Below, piece by piece: positions 10,447 through 18,078 of a stretch of DNA of 50,126 bases (its first letter is position 1; the number at the start of each line of letters is the position of its first letter). The notes below the pieces were generated by a model. It was not told where the DNA came from, ran no database searches, and worked only from the letters and a program-made list of their open reading frames with translations. Position numbers and translations under genes: made by a program. This stretch comes from Stenotrophomonas maltophilia. Its GTDB lineage: Bacteria; Pseudomonadota; Gammaproteobacteria; Xanthomonadales; Xanthomonadaceae. The DNA lies in contig NZ_RAVT01000013.1 of the NCBI RefSeq assembly GCF_013464915.1, positions 1-50,126 of the forward strand, read 5' to 3'.

Positions 10447-11103
10447 ATGGATTGGGTAAATATCGCTTTCTGGGTGTTCGCCATCGCGGCAACGGTTTCG
10501 GCCGGTGCGGTGATCAGCGTGCGCAACCCGGTGCATGCAGTGCTGTGCCTGGTGCTGACCTTCTTCTCCATTGCCTGCGTGTGGCTGCTGGTGGGCGCCG
10601 AGTTCCTCGGCGTGGCGCTGGTGCTGGTCTACGTCGGCGCGGTGATGGTGCTGTTCCTGTTCGTGGTGATGATGCTGGACATCGATCCCACCAAGATGCG
10701 TGAAGGCTGGGTGCGCTACCTGCCGGTCGGCCTGATCGTTGCGGTGGCGATGCTGGTGCAGATGCTGATCCTGATCGGCGTGAAGGGCAGGGCGGTCACC
10801 CCGTTCCCGGCCGACAACGCCGCTGCGGTCGCTGCCGACAGCTCCAACGTCACCTGGCTGGCGCGCACGCTGTTCACCGAGTACCTGCTGCCGTTCGAGT
10901 TCGCCGCCGTCATCCTGACCGTGGCCGTGGTCGCCGCCGTGATGCTGACCTTGCGTCGCCGTACCGGCGTGAAGAGCCAGAACCCGGGTGAGCAGACCAT
11001 GGTCAAGGCCGACCAGCGCCTGCGCATGGTCAAGATGGGCGCCGAAGCACCGGTCGTGCACAGCAACAGCAAGCCGGCCACCGGCGAGGAGACCCAGCCG
11101 TGA
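10447..11103 (+). CDS. nuoJ: NADH-quinone oxidoreductase subunit J
   Basis: Membrane-arm subunit with five predicted helices in 218 residues. The conserved [20 protein letters not shown] and [20 protein letters not shown] segments are present; the latter includes the pi-bulge helix that takes part in coupling. The last ~35 residues form a soluble, charged tail. A GAGAG ribosome site precedes the ATG. Its stop overlaps the GTG of nuoK by four bases. Confidence 0.97.
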   Translation: MDWVNIAFWVFAIAATVSAGAVISVRNPVHAVLCLVLTFFSIACVWLLVGAEFLGVALVLVYVGAVMVLFLFVVMMLDIDPTKMREGWVRYLPVGLIVAVAMLVQMLILIGVKGRAVTPFPADNAAAVAADSSNVTWLARTLFTEYLLPFEFAAVILTVAVVAAVMLTLRRRTGVKSQNPGEQTMVKADQRLRMVKMGAEAPVVHSNSKPATGEETQP

Positions 11104-11405
11104 TTACCCTTGGCCACATGCTTGCGCTTGGCGCGGTGCTGTTCGCCATCAGCCTGGCCGGCATCTTCCTCAACCGGAAGAACGTCATCGTCCTGCTGAT
11201 GTCGATCGAACTGATGCTGCTGTCGGTGAACATCAATTTCGTCGGCTTCTCGCGTCAGCTGGGCGATCCGTCCGGCCAGCTGTTCGTGTTCTTCATCCTG
11301 ACCGTCGCCGCCGCGGAAGCCGCCATCGGCCTGGCGATCCTGGTGACCCTGTTCCGTACCCGCCGCACGATCAATGTCGGCGAAGTCGATTCGCTGAAGG
11401 GCTGA
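11100..11405 (+). CDS. nuoK: NADH-quinone oxidoreductase subunit K
   Basis: Small MrpC-like membrane subunit of complex I with three helices in 101 residues. The buried proton-pathway glutamate is Glu37 in [14 protein letters not shown]; a second acidic residue lies in the [12 protein letters not shown] helix. The start is GTG at 11100, overlapping the nuoJ TGA. Confidence 0.97.
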   Translation: MITLGHMLALGAVLFAISLAGIFLNRKNVIVLLMSIELMLLSVNINFVGFSRQLGDPSGQLFVFFILTVAAAEAAIGLAILVTLFRTRRTINVGEVDSLKG

Positions 11406-11412
11406 TCCACAG

Positions 11413-13587
11413 ATGGAAATCACTCTCTCCAAGAGTCTGTTGATCGCAGTGGTGCTTGCACCGCTGTTCGGCAGCATCATCGCCGGCCTGTTCGGTCGCC
11501 AGGTCAAGCGCTTCGGCGCGCAGACCATCACCATCCTCGGCGTCGCGGTAGCCTGCGGCCTGTCGATGTACACGTTCTACCAGCTGATGTGGGGCGGCGC
11601 GCAGCCGTTCAACCAGAACATCTACACGTTCTTCGAAGTCGGCCAGTACTCGGCCCACGTCGGCTTCATGGTCGACAAGCTGACCGCGATGATGATGGTG
11701 GTGGTGACCTTCGTGTCGCTGCTGGTCCACATCTACACGATCGGCTACATGCAGGACGATCCGGGCTACCAGCGGTTCTTCAGCTACATCTCGCTGTTCA
11801 CCTTCTCGATGCTCACCCTGGTGATGAGCAACAACTTCCTGCAGCTGTTCTTCGGCTGGGAAGCGGTGGGCCTGGTGTCGTACCTGCTGATCGGCTTCTG
11901 GTTCAAGCGCCCGACCGCGATCTTCGCCAACATGAAGGCGTTCCTGGTCAACCGCGTCGGTGACTTCGGCTTCCTTCTGGGCATTGCCGGCGTGCTGTGG
12001 GTGTTCGGCACCCTGGACTACTCGCAGGTGTTCTCGCAGGCCGGCATGCTGGCCGACCCGCGCGCCCAGCTGCAGATCTGGGACGGCACGATCCTGGGCA
12101 TGCAGCTGCTGAACGAGCCGGTGATCTGGTCGATCGCCACCGTCATCTGCATCTGCCTGTTCATCGGCGCCATGGGCAAGTCGGCCCAGGTTCCGCTGCA
12201 CGTGTGGCTGCCGGACTCGATGGAAGGCCCGACCCCGATCTCGGCACTGATCCACGCCGCGACGATGGTGACCGCCGGTATCTTCATGGTCACCCGCATG
12301 TCGCCGCTGTTCGAGCTGTCGCAGACCGCGCTGAACTTCGTGCTGTTCATCGGTGCTACCACCGCGTTCTTCACCGGCCTGATCGGCATCGTGCAGAACG
12401 ACATCAAGCGCGTTGTCGCGTACTCCACGCTGTCGCAGCTGGGCTACATGACCGTCGCCCTGGGCGTGTCGGCCTACTCGGCGGCCGTGTTCCACCTGAT
12501 GACCCACGCCTTCTTCAAGGCCCTGCTGTTCCTGGGCGCCGGCTCGGTCATCATCGCGATGCACCACGAGCAGGACATGCGCAAGATGGGCGGCCTGCGC
12601 AAGTACATGCCGATCACCTTCATCACCATGTGGATCGGTACGCTGGCGCTGGTCGGCACGCCGTTCTTCTCCGGCTTCTACTCGAAGGACACCATCATCG
12701 AGGCCGCCGAGATCCACGCCCACATGCAGAACAGCTGGGTGGCCACCTATGGCTACTGGGCGGTGCTGGGTGGCGTGCTGGTGACCAGCTTCTACAGCTT
12801 CCGCCTGCTGTTCATGACCTTCCATGGCAAGGAGCGCTTCCGCGACGCGCATGATGACCATGGCCACGGCCATGACGATCACCACGCTGCAGATGCGCAC
12901 CATGCCGATGCCCACCACGGCGACGCCCATGACGACCACGGCCATGGCCACGGTCCGCATGAGCCGCACGAAACCCCGTGGGTGGTGACCCTGCCGCTGA
13001 TCCTGCTGGCCATCCCGTCGATCGCCATCGGTTTCTTCAGCATCGGTCCGATGCTGCACGGCACCGACTGGGCCGGCCACCATGCGCACGAGGCGATCAA
13101 GGGCCAGGCACAGACGTTCTTCACCGGCATCGTCGACTTCTACGATCCGGCCAAGAACACCGTCGCGTTCCTGGGTGAAGAGTTCCATGGCCCGGTCGCG
13201 TTCGCGCTGCACGGCATGATGCTGCCGCCGTTCTGGCTGACCCTGGCGGGCTTCCTGCTGGCCGCGCTGTTCTACCTGTGGAAGCCGGACCTGTCGGGCA
13301 AGGCGCGCAAGACCTTCGCCCCGATCGTTTCGGTGCTGGAAAACAAGTACGGCTTCGACAAGCTGTGGATCGATGGCTTTGCCGGTGGCAGCGTCAAGCT
13401 GGGCAAGGTCTCGCGCTGGATCGACAGCAACATCGTCGACGGCGTGGTCAATCTCTCGGCACGTGTTGTGGACGTTGCAGCCGGCGTGCTGCGTCGTACC
13501 CAATCCGGTTTCCTCTATCACTACGCCTTCGCGATGATCATCGGCCTGATTGCCCTGCTGGGCGTGCTGATGCATTACCTGCGTTGA
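11413..13587 (+). CDS. nuoL: NADH-quinone oxidoreductase subunit L
   Basis: Distal antiporter-like, proton-pumping subunit of complex I, 724 residues with about 16 helices and the long lateral amphipathic helix near the C terminus. Conserved stretches include FFGWEAVGLVSYLLIGFW, KSAQVPLHVWLPDSMEGPTP (pump lysine and discontinuous helix) and THAFFKALLFLGAGSVI. A loop at about residues 477-522 is strikingly rich in His, Asp and Gly (16 His in 46 residues). This loop lies between helices, so it could bind metal, but its role is unknown to me. nuoM follows after 23 bases. Confidence 0.97.
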   Translation: MEITLSKSLLIAVVLAPLFGSIIAGLFGRQVKRFGAQTITILGVAVACGLSMYTFYQLMWGGAQPFNQNIYTFFEVGQYSAHVGFMVDKLTAMMMVVVTFVSLLVHIYTIGYMQDDPGYQRFFSYISLFTFSMLTLVMSNNFLQLFFGWEAVGLVSYLLIGFWFKRPTAIFANMKAFLVNRVGDFGFLLGIAGVLWVFGTLDYSQVFSQAGMLADPRAQLQIWDGTILGMQLLNEPVIWSIATVICICLFIGAMGKSAQVPLHVWLPDSMEGPTPISALIHAATMVTAGIFMVTRMSPLFELSQTALNFVLFIGATTAFFTGLIGIVQNDIKRVVAYSTLSQLGYMTVALGVSAYSAAVFHLMTHAFFKALLFLGAGSVIIAMHHEQDMRKMGGLRKYMPITFITMWIGTLALVGTPFFSGFYSKDTIIEAAEIHAHMQNSWVATYGYWAVLGGVLVTSFYSFRLLFMTFHGKERFRDAHDDHGHGHDDHHAADAHHADAHHGDAHDDHGHGHGPHEPHETPWVVTLPLILLAIPSIAIGFFSIGPMLHGTDWAGHHAHEAIKGQAQTFFTGIVDFYDPAKNTVAFLGEEFHGPVAFALHGMMLPPFWLTLAGFLLAALFYLWKPDLSGKARKTFAPIVSVLENKYGFDKLWIDGFAGGSVKLGKVSRWIDSNIVDGVVNLSARVVDVAAGVLRRTQSGFLYHYAFAMIIGLIALLGVLMHYLR

Positions 13588-13610
13588 TGACCTGTACGGA
13601 ATAAGAAGAC

Positions 13611-15119
13611 GTGTCGAACTGGCCTCTACTCAGTGTCCTCATCTGGCTGCCGATCATCGGTGGCGCCCTGATCCTTGCGATCCGTGATGCGCAGACTGCC
13701 CGCTGGGCGTCGCTGGGCGTCGCGGTGCTCACCTTCGTTGCAAGCCTCTCGCTGCTGAGCGGCTACAACGCGGGCATCGACGGTCTGCAGTTCGTCGAGA
13801 CCCATGCCTGGATCCCGGCCTACAAGATCGGCTACAACCTGGGCGTGGACGGCATCGCCGTGGCGCTGATCCTGCTGACCACCCTGGTCAGCGTGCTTGC
13901 CCTGATCGGCGCCTGGAGCGCCATCGACAAGCGCGTGAACCAGTACGTGGCGGCCTTCCTGATCCTGGAAGGCGTCACCGTCGGCATCTTCGCTGCGACC
14001 GACGCGATGCTGTTCTACGTGTTCTTCGAAGCAATGCTGATCCCGATGTTCCTGATCATCGGTGTCTGGGGCGGCCCGCGCCGCATCTACGCTGCGCTGA
14101 AGTTCTTCCTGTACACCTTCCTCGGCTCGGTGCTGATGCTGGTGGCGCTGATCTACCTGTACATGAAGGGCGGCAGCTTCCAGCTGGCCGACCTGTACGC
14201 GCTTCCGCTGTCGGCCAAGGAACAGACCTGGATCTTCTTCGCCTTCCTGATCGCCTTCGCGGTCAAGGTGCCGATGTTCCCGGTCCACACCTGGCTGCCG
14301 GACGCCCACGTGGAAGCGCCGACCGCCGGTTCGGTGATCCTGGCCGCCATCGCCCTGAAGATCGGTGGCTACGGCTTCCTGCGCTTCAACCTGCCGATCG
14401 TCCCGGACGCGTCGCAGGAATGGGCATGGCTGGTGATCGCGCTGTCGCTGATCGCGGTGATCTACGTCGGCCTGGTCGCCCTGGTGCAGGACGACATGAA
14501 GAAGCTGATCGCCTATTCGTCGATCGCGCACATGGGCTTCGTCACCCTGGGCACCTTCATCGCCCTGTGGCTGGTGCGTGAAGCCGGCAACGCCGATGCT
14601 GCCCGCCTGGGCCTGCAGGGCGCCATGGTGCAGATGATCTCGCACGGCTTCGTGTCCGGCGCGATGTTCTCCTGCGTCGGCGTGCTGTACGACCGCATGC
14701 ACAGCCGCCGCATCGCCGATTACGGCGGCGTGGTCAACGTGATGCCGTGGTTCGCCACCTTCGCCATGCTGTTCTTCATGGCCAATGCGGGCCTGCCGGG
14801 CACCAGCGGTTTCGTCGGCGAGTTCATGGTCATCCTGTCGGCCTTCCAGCGTAATCCGTGGATCGCACTGGGCGCGGCCACCACCCTGATCATCGGCGCC
14901 GCCTACACCCTGTGGCTGTACAAGCGCATCTTCTTCGGCGAAGTGGCCAACAGCCACGTGGCCGAACTGAAGGACATCAACGGCCGCGAATGGCTGGTGC
15001 TGGGCGTGTTCGCCATCGGCGTGCTGGCCCTGGGCATCTACCCCAAGCCGCTGACCGACCTGATGGAGCCCTCGATCGCGAAGCTGGCGATGCAGATCGC
15101 ATCCAGCAAGCTGCTGTAA
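13611..15119 (+). CDS. nuoM: NADH-quinone oxidoreductase subunit M
   Basis: Second antiporter-like proton-pumping subunit, 502 residues. Recognisable features are the membrane glutamate in FFEAMLIPMFLIIGVWGG, KVPMFPVHTWLPDAHVEAPT with the central lysine, and YSSIAHMGFVTLG. The start is GTG at 13611, with AATAAGAAG before it. It is shorter than NuoL because it lacks the lateral helix. Confidence 0.97.
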   Translation: MSNWPLLSVLIWLPIIGGALILAIRDAQTARWASLGVAVLTFVASLSLLSGYNAGIDGLQFVETHAWIPAYKIGYNLGVDGIAVALILLTTLVSVLALIGAWSAIDKRVNQYVAAFLILEGVTVGIFAATDAMLFYVFFEAMLIPMFLIIGVWGGPRRIYAALKFFLYTFLGSVLMLVALIYLYMKGGSFQLADLYALPLSAKEQTWIFFAFLIAFAVKVPMFPVHTWLPDAHVEAPTAGSVILAAIALKIGGYGFLRFNLPIVPDASQEWAWLVIALSLIAVIYVGLVALVQDDMKKLIAYSSIAHMGFVTLGTFIALWLVREAGNADAARLGLQGAMVQMISHGFVSGAMFSCVGVLYDRMHSRRIADYGGVVNVMPWFATFAMLFFMANAGLPGTSGFVGEFMVILSAFQRNPWIALGAATTLIIGAAYTLWLYKRIFFGEVANSHVAELKDINGREWLVLGVFAIGVLALGIYPKPLTDLMEPSIAKLAMQIASSKLL

Positions 15120-15131
15120 TTCCAGGATTTG

Positions 15132-16595
15132 ATGATGACCACCTCGCCGCTGCTGCCATTGACCGCCGCTGACCTGCCACCGCTCGCTCCCGAGCTGGTG
15201 CTGATCGGCAGCGCCTTCGCCCTGATGATCCTCGACCTGTTCGTCAGCAACCGGAACAAGATCGTCACCCACCTGTTCTCGCTCGCTGCGCTGGCCGTGG
15301 TGCTGTTCATGCTGGCCACCGGCGTGGGCGGGCAGGGGGAGGTCTTCCATGGCATGTTCGTGCGCGATACCGCCGCGGACGTGATGAAGACCGGGATCGT
15401 GCTGCTCAGCGGCCTGACCCTCGTCTACGGCTGGCGCTACCTGCGTGACCGCAACCTGTTCCAGGGCGAGATCCCGGTGCTGATCCTGTTCGGCACCGCC
15501 GGCATGATGATCCTGGTCTCGGCCGGCAGCCTGCTGATGGTCTACCTGGGCCTGGAACTGCTGGCGCTGTGCTCCTATGCCCTGGTCGCCAGCAACCGCG
15601 AGAACGGCCTGGCCTCCGAAGCGGCGATGAAGTACATCGTGCTCGGCTCGCTGGCCTCGGGCCTGCTGCTGTACGGAATGTCGCTGATCTACGGCGCCAC
15701 CGGCAGCCTGCACCTGGACGTCATCCGTGACGCCATCCCGCACTCGGAAGAGCGCGTGCTGCTGATCACCGGTGCGGTGTTCATGATCGCCGGCGTCGCC
15801 TTCAAGCTGGGTGCCGCACCGTTCCACATGTGGCTGCCGGACGTGTACCAGGGTGCCCCGGCACCGATCGCACTGTTCATCAGCTCGGCGCCGAAGCTGG
15901 CCGCCTTCGGCATGGCCTACCGCCTGCTGGAAATGGGCGTGGGCCCGCTGTCGACCGAACTGCAGCTGCTGATCGCCGGCCTGGCCGCGGTCTCGCTGGT
16001 CATCGGCAACCTGATGGCCATCGCGCAGAGCAACCTCAAGCGCATGCTGGCGTTCTCCACCGTCTCGCACATCGGCTTCCTGCTGATGGGCATCGCCGGT
16101 GGTGGTGCGCAGGGCTATGCCGCTGCGCTGTTCTACGCACTGGCCTACGCCATCATGTCCACCGCCGCCTTCGGCGCGATCATCGCGCTGTCGCGTGCCG
16201 GCTTTGAAGCCGAGAACATCGAGGACTTCAAGGGCCTCAATGCCCGTAACCCGTGGATGGCCGGCCTGGTGCTGTGCATCATGGCGTCGCTGGCCGGCAT
16301 CCCGCCGTTCCTGGGCTTCTGGACCAAGCTGGCGGTGCTGGGCGCGGCCGTCAATGGCGGCCTGCTGTGGCTGGCCATCCTCGGCGTGCTGTGCGCCGTG
16401 GTCGGCTGCTTCTACTACCTGCGCGTCATCAAGGTCATGTACTTCGATGAGCCGGTGGGCGAGGCCATGCCGCGCAGCAACGACCGCGTGCTGGGCCTGG
16501 TGCTGGGCGTGAACGCGCTGGCGCTGCTGGCCCTGGGCCTGGCCTGGAACCCGATCATGGTCTGGTGCCAGCAGGCATTTGCGCATCTTGCATAA
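15132..16595 (+). CDS. nuoN: NADH-quinone oxidoreductase subunit N
   Basis: Third antiporter-like subunit, next to NuoK; 487 residues from the ATG at 15132. A second ATG at 15135 and a TTG at 15129 are alternatives; AGGA at 15124-15127 gives the best spacing to 15135, so the start is uncertain by one codon. Conserved segments are YLGLELLALCSYALVA, KLGAAPFHMWLPDVYQGAP and FSTVSHIGFLLMGIA. It is the last gene of the operon. Four bases after its stop lies the TTGACA of the tRNA-fMet promoter. Confidence 0.96.
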   Translation: MMTTSPLLPLTAADLPPLAPELVLIGSAFALMILDLFVSNRNKIVTHLFSLAALAVVLFMLATGVGGQGEVFHGMFVRDTAADVMKTGIVLLSGLTLVYGWRYLRDRNLFQGEIPVLILFGTAGMMILVSAGSLLMVYLGLELLALCSYALVASNRENGLASEAAMKYIVLGSLASGLLLYGMSLIYGATGSLHLDVIRDAIPHSEERVLLITGAVFMIAGVAFKLGAAPFHMWLPDVYQGAPAPIALFISSAPKLAAFGMAYRLLEMGVGPLSTELQLLIAGLAAVSLVIGNLMAIAQSNLKRMLAFSTVSHIGFLLMGIAGGGAQGYAAALFYALAYAIMSTAAFGAIIALSRAGFEAENIEDFKGLNARNPWMAGLVLCIMASLAGIPPFLGFWTKLAVLGAAVNGGLLWLAILGVLCAVVGCFYYLRVIKVMYFDEPVGEAMPRSNDRVLGLVLGVNALALLALGLAWNPIMVWCQQAFAHLA

Positions 16596-16598
16596 AAG

Positions 16599-16627
16599 TT
16601 GACACAAAGCTGCGCGATTCGTGTAAT
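16599..16627 (+). promoter_or_regulatory. Sigma-70 promoter for the first tRNA-fMet
   Basis: A consensus -35 TTGACA (16599-16604), a 17-base spacer and -10 TGTAAT (16622-16627). It implies a ~90-base leader before the first tRNA at 16723. The -35 starts four bases after the nuoN stop. Confidence 0.75.
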
Positions 16628-16722
16628 ATGCGCAGCCTGAGTTGTCACTGCAGCGGTTCAGCCAGAACATCGTTGCGGTAGCCCTCCTCGAAAGAGCAGG
16701 GCAGCAGTTCAAACACTTCCGG

Positions 16723-16799
16723 TGCGGGGTGGAGCAGTCTGGCAGCTCGTCGGGCTCATAACCCGAAGGTCGCAGGTTCAAATCCTGCCCCCGCTACCA
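16723..16799 (+). tRNA. Initiator tRNA-Met (CAT), copy 1
   Basis: 77 nt with encoded CCA. Initiator features: the 1-72 position is a T-T mismatch (initiators lack a Watson-Crick pair there), three consecutive G-C pairs GGG/CCC in the anticodon stem, and loop CTCATAA with anticodon CAT. This copy has its own upstream promoter with a long leader. It corresponds to metY, which precedes rimP in enterobacteria. Confidence 0.97.
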
Positions 16800-16841
16800 A
16801 CATCGAATCGGCGCCAACCGGCTTGATGAATGAGGGAAAGC

Positions 16842-16870
16842 TTGCATGTTTTGAAGTTATCGCTCATAAT
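16842..16870 (+). promoter_or_regulatory. Promoter within spacer 1
   Basis: TTGCAT (16842-16847), a 17-base gap, CATAAT (16865-16870). Predicted transcription start is near 16877, only about 5 bases before tRNA copy 2. Confidence 0.6.
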
Positions 16871-16881
16871 TCCGCTTCTGA

Positions 16882-16958
16882 TGCGGGGTGGAGCAGTCTG
16901 GCAGCTCGTCGGGCTCATAACCCGAAGGTCGCAGGTTCAAATCCTGCCCCCGCTACCA
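16882..16958 (+). tRNA. Initiator tRNA-Met (CAT), copy 2
   Basis: Identical to copy 1 over all 77 bases, including the T1-T72 mismatch, GGG/CCC anticodon stem and CCA end. It is preceded closely by the spacer-borne promoter. Confidence 0.97.
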
Positions 16959-17000
16959 ACATCGAATCGGCGCCAACCGGCTTGATGAATGAGGGAAAGC

Positions 17001-17029
17001 TTGCATGTTTTGAAGTTATCGCTCATAAT
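17001..17029 (+). promoter_or_regulatory. Promoter within spacer 2
   Basis: Exact repeat of the promoter in spacer 1: TTGCAT, 17 bases, CATAAT, just upstream of tRNA copy 3. Confidence 0.6.
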
Positions 17030-17040
17030 TCCGCTTCTGA

Positions 17041-17117
17041 TGCGGGGTGGAGCAGTCTGGCAGCTCGTCGGGCTCATAACCCGAAGGTCGCAGGTTCAAA
17101 TCCTGCCCCCGCTACCA
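17041..17117 (+). tRNA. Initiator tRNA-Met (CAT), copy 3
   Basis: Third identical copy. It is followed after 11 bases by an intrinsic terminator, so the tRNA array appears to be closed off before rimP. Confidence 0.97.
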
Positions 17118-17128
17118 AGTAAAGAGAT

Positions 17129-17160
17129 CGCCTTCGAAGTCCTGCTTCGAAGGCGTTTTT
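17129..17160 (+). terminator. Intrinsic terminator after the tRNA array
   Basis: CGCCTTCGAAG (17129-17139) pairs perfectly with CTTCGAAGGCG (17145-17155) around loop TCCTG, followed by TTTTTCTTT. Confidence 0.92.
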
Positions 17161-17190
17161 CTTTGGGGTTTGTGTCGTTTCCGCACGATC

Positions 17191-17231
17191 GGGGTCAGAT
17201 CCCTTTTCCTGCGGAAAAGGGATCTGACCCC
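17191..17231. repeat. 41-bp perfect palindrome, 19-base arms
   Basis: The arms GGGGTCAGATCCCTTTTCC and its exact complement flank the 3-base loop TGC. It lies in the otherwise gene-free 17118-17483 region. It resembles dispersed palindromes I recall from Stenotrophomonas and Xanthomonas intergenic DNA, so it is likely a REP-like element rather than a gene-specific site. It has no T run. Confidence 0.85.
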
Positions 17232-17242
17232 TGGCCCGCACC

Positions 17243-17271
17243 TTGCACCAGCGCGGTGCAGCCGCTATCAT
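17243..17271 (+). promoter_or_regulatory. Candidate promoter of the rimP-nusA-infB operon
   Basis: TTGCAC (17243-17248), 17 bases, TATCAT (17266-17271). It gives a ~205-base leader to rimP. The -10 is good, the -35 only partial. Confidence 0.5.
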
Positions 17272-17387
17272 CAGCGGCCTAGCAGTACCCCTGAAGGCGG
17301 CCTCCCGGCGGGAGTCCGGACCCGGAAGGAGGGCCGCAACCGGCAGGCAATGCAGGTTGCAACCGGAATCCAGTCACCGGAGTCTTT

Positions 17388-17425
17388 CCGGAAAAGGGGC
17401 CCAGCGGGCCCTTTGTCGTTTCCGG
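17388..17425 (+). terminator. Terminator-like hairpin in the rimP leader
   Basis: AAGGGGCCC (17394-17402) pairs with GGGCCCTTT (17406-17414) around AGC. Outer arms CCGGAAA (17388-17394) and TTTCCGG (17419-17425) can extend or compete with it. It lies between the candidate promoter and rimP, so it could attenuate the operon. A further hairpin, GCCGGCC-AA-GGCCGGC, lies at 17442-17457. rimP leader RNAs are known in enterobacteria; homology to those is not shown here. Confidence 0.55.
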
Positions 17426-17483
17426 GGCGTCATGTTTTCACGCCGGCCAAGGCCGGCACCCAACCAAGAGATCAAGGCAGGCT

Positions 17484-18074
17484 GTGAGCGACAAGGCAAC
17501 CGACATCGCGAATCTGCTCGCCCCGACCGTTGTGTCGCTGGGCCTGGAGCTGCTGGGCGTTGAGTATCTGCCGGCCCCCGGCGGTGCGACCCTGCGCCTT
17601 TACATCGACGTGCCGCTGGCTGAACAGCCCGAGCGCATCATCAATGTCGACGACTGCGAGCGGGTCAGCCGCGAAGTGTCGGCGCAGCTGGACGTCGAAG
17701 ACCCGATCAGCGGCAATTACACGCTGGAAGTGTCCTCGCCGGGCGTGGATCGCCCGCTGTTCAACCTGGAGCAGTTCGCTCGCCACCAGGGTGAATCGGC
17801 CAAGGTCACGCTGAAGCTGCCGCAGGACAACCGTCGTCGCCTGCAGGGCCGTATCGAAGCGACCGACGAGGCCGCAGGCACCATCACCTTCATCGTCGAC
17901 AAGACCGAAGTGGTGGTGTCGGCCGACAACATCGACAAGGCACGGATCATGCCCGACTGGGTGGCGCTGGGGCTGGCCCCGAGCAAGCCGACCGGTCCGG
18001 CACCGAAGCGTCCGAAGCCGAACACGAATTCTTCTTCCAACGAGCCGGCGGCAAAGAAGCCGCGCGCGGAGTGA
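17484..18074 (+). CDS. rimP: Ribosome maturation factor RimP
   Basis: Cytosolic factor needed for maturation of the 30S ribosomal subunit. 196 residues from a GTG start with AAGGCAGG upstream. The N-terminal alpha/beta domain contains [12 protein letters not shown] and the conserved [23 protein letters not shown] region, followed by an SH3-like C-terminal domain. The last ~30 residues are a Lys/Pro/Asn-rich basic tail that most homologues lack; it may contact rRNA. It is followed after 4 bases by nusA, as in most proteobacteria. Confidence 0.96.
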   Translation: MSDKATDIANLLAPTVVSLGLELLGVEYLPAPGGATLRLYIDVPLAEQPERIINVDDCERVSREVSAQLDVEDPISGNYTLEVSSPGVDRPLFNLEQFARHQGESAKVTLKLPQDNRRRLQGRIEATDEAAGTITFIVDKTEVVVSADNIDKARIMPDWVALGLAPSKPTGPAPKRPKPNTNSSSNEPAAKKPRAE

Positions 18075-18078
18075 GCCA

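Larger units (their letters stand above)
16723..17117 (+). repeat. Perfect 159-bp tandem array (tRNA-fMet + spacer)
   Basis: Three tRNA copies start at 16723, 16882 and 17041, exactly 159 bases apart. The 77-base tRNA sequences and the two 82-base spacers (16800-16881, 16959-17040) are identical letter for letter. This indicates a recent tandem triplication or ongoing gene conversion. Confidence 0.97.

Noticed and set aside
13626..16781. 1051-codon minus-strand ORF opposite nuoM/nuoN
   Set aside because: Composition is Gln/His/Arg/Asp-rich without domain features; it is the antisense shadow of strongly biased GC-rich coding DNA.
16723..17117. CRISPR array
   Set aside because: The periodic repeat is a tRNA gene with identical spacers; CRISPR spacers would differ.
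16823..17122. 99-codon ORF across the tRNA array
   Set aside because: It translates the repeated tRNA sequence; tRNA structure explains the region.
17074..17271. 65-codon minus-strand ORF in the palindrome region
   Set aside because: It is made of the palindrome, the terminator and tRNA complement; such ORFs are recurrent false calls over this type of element.
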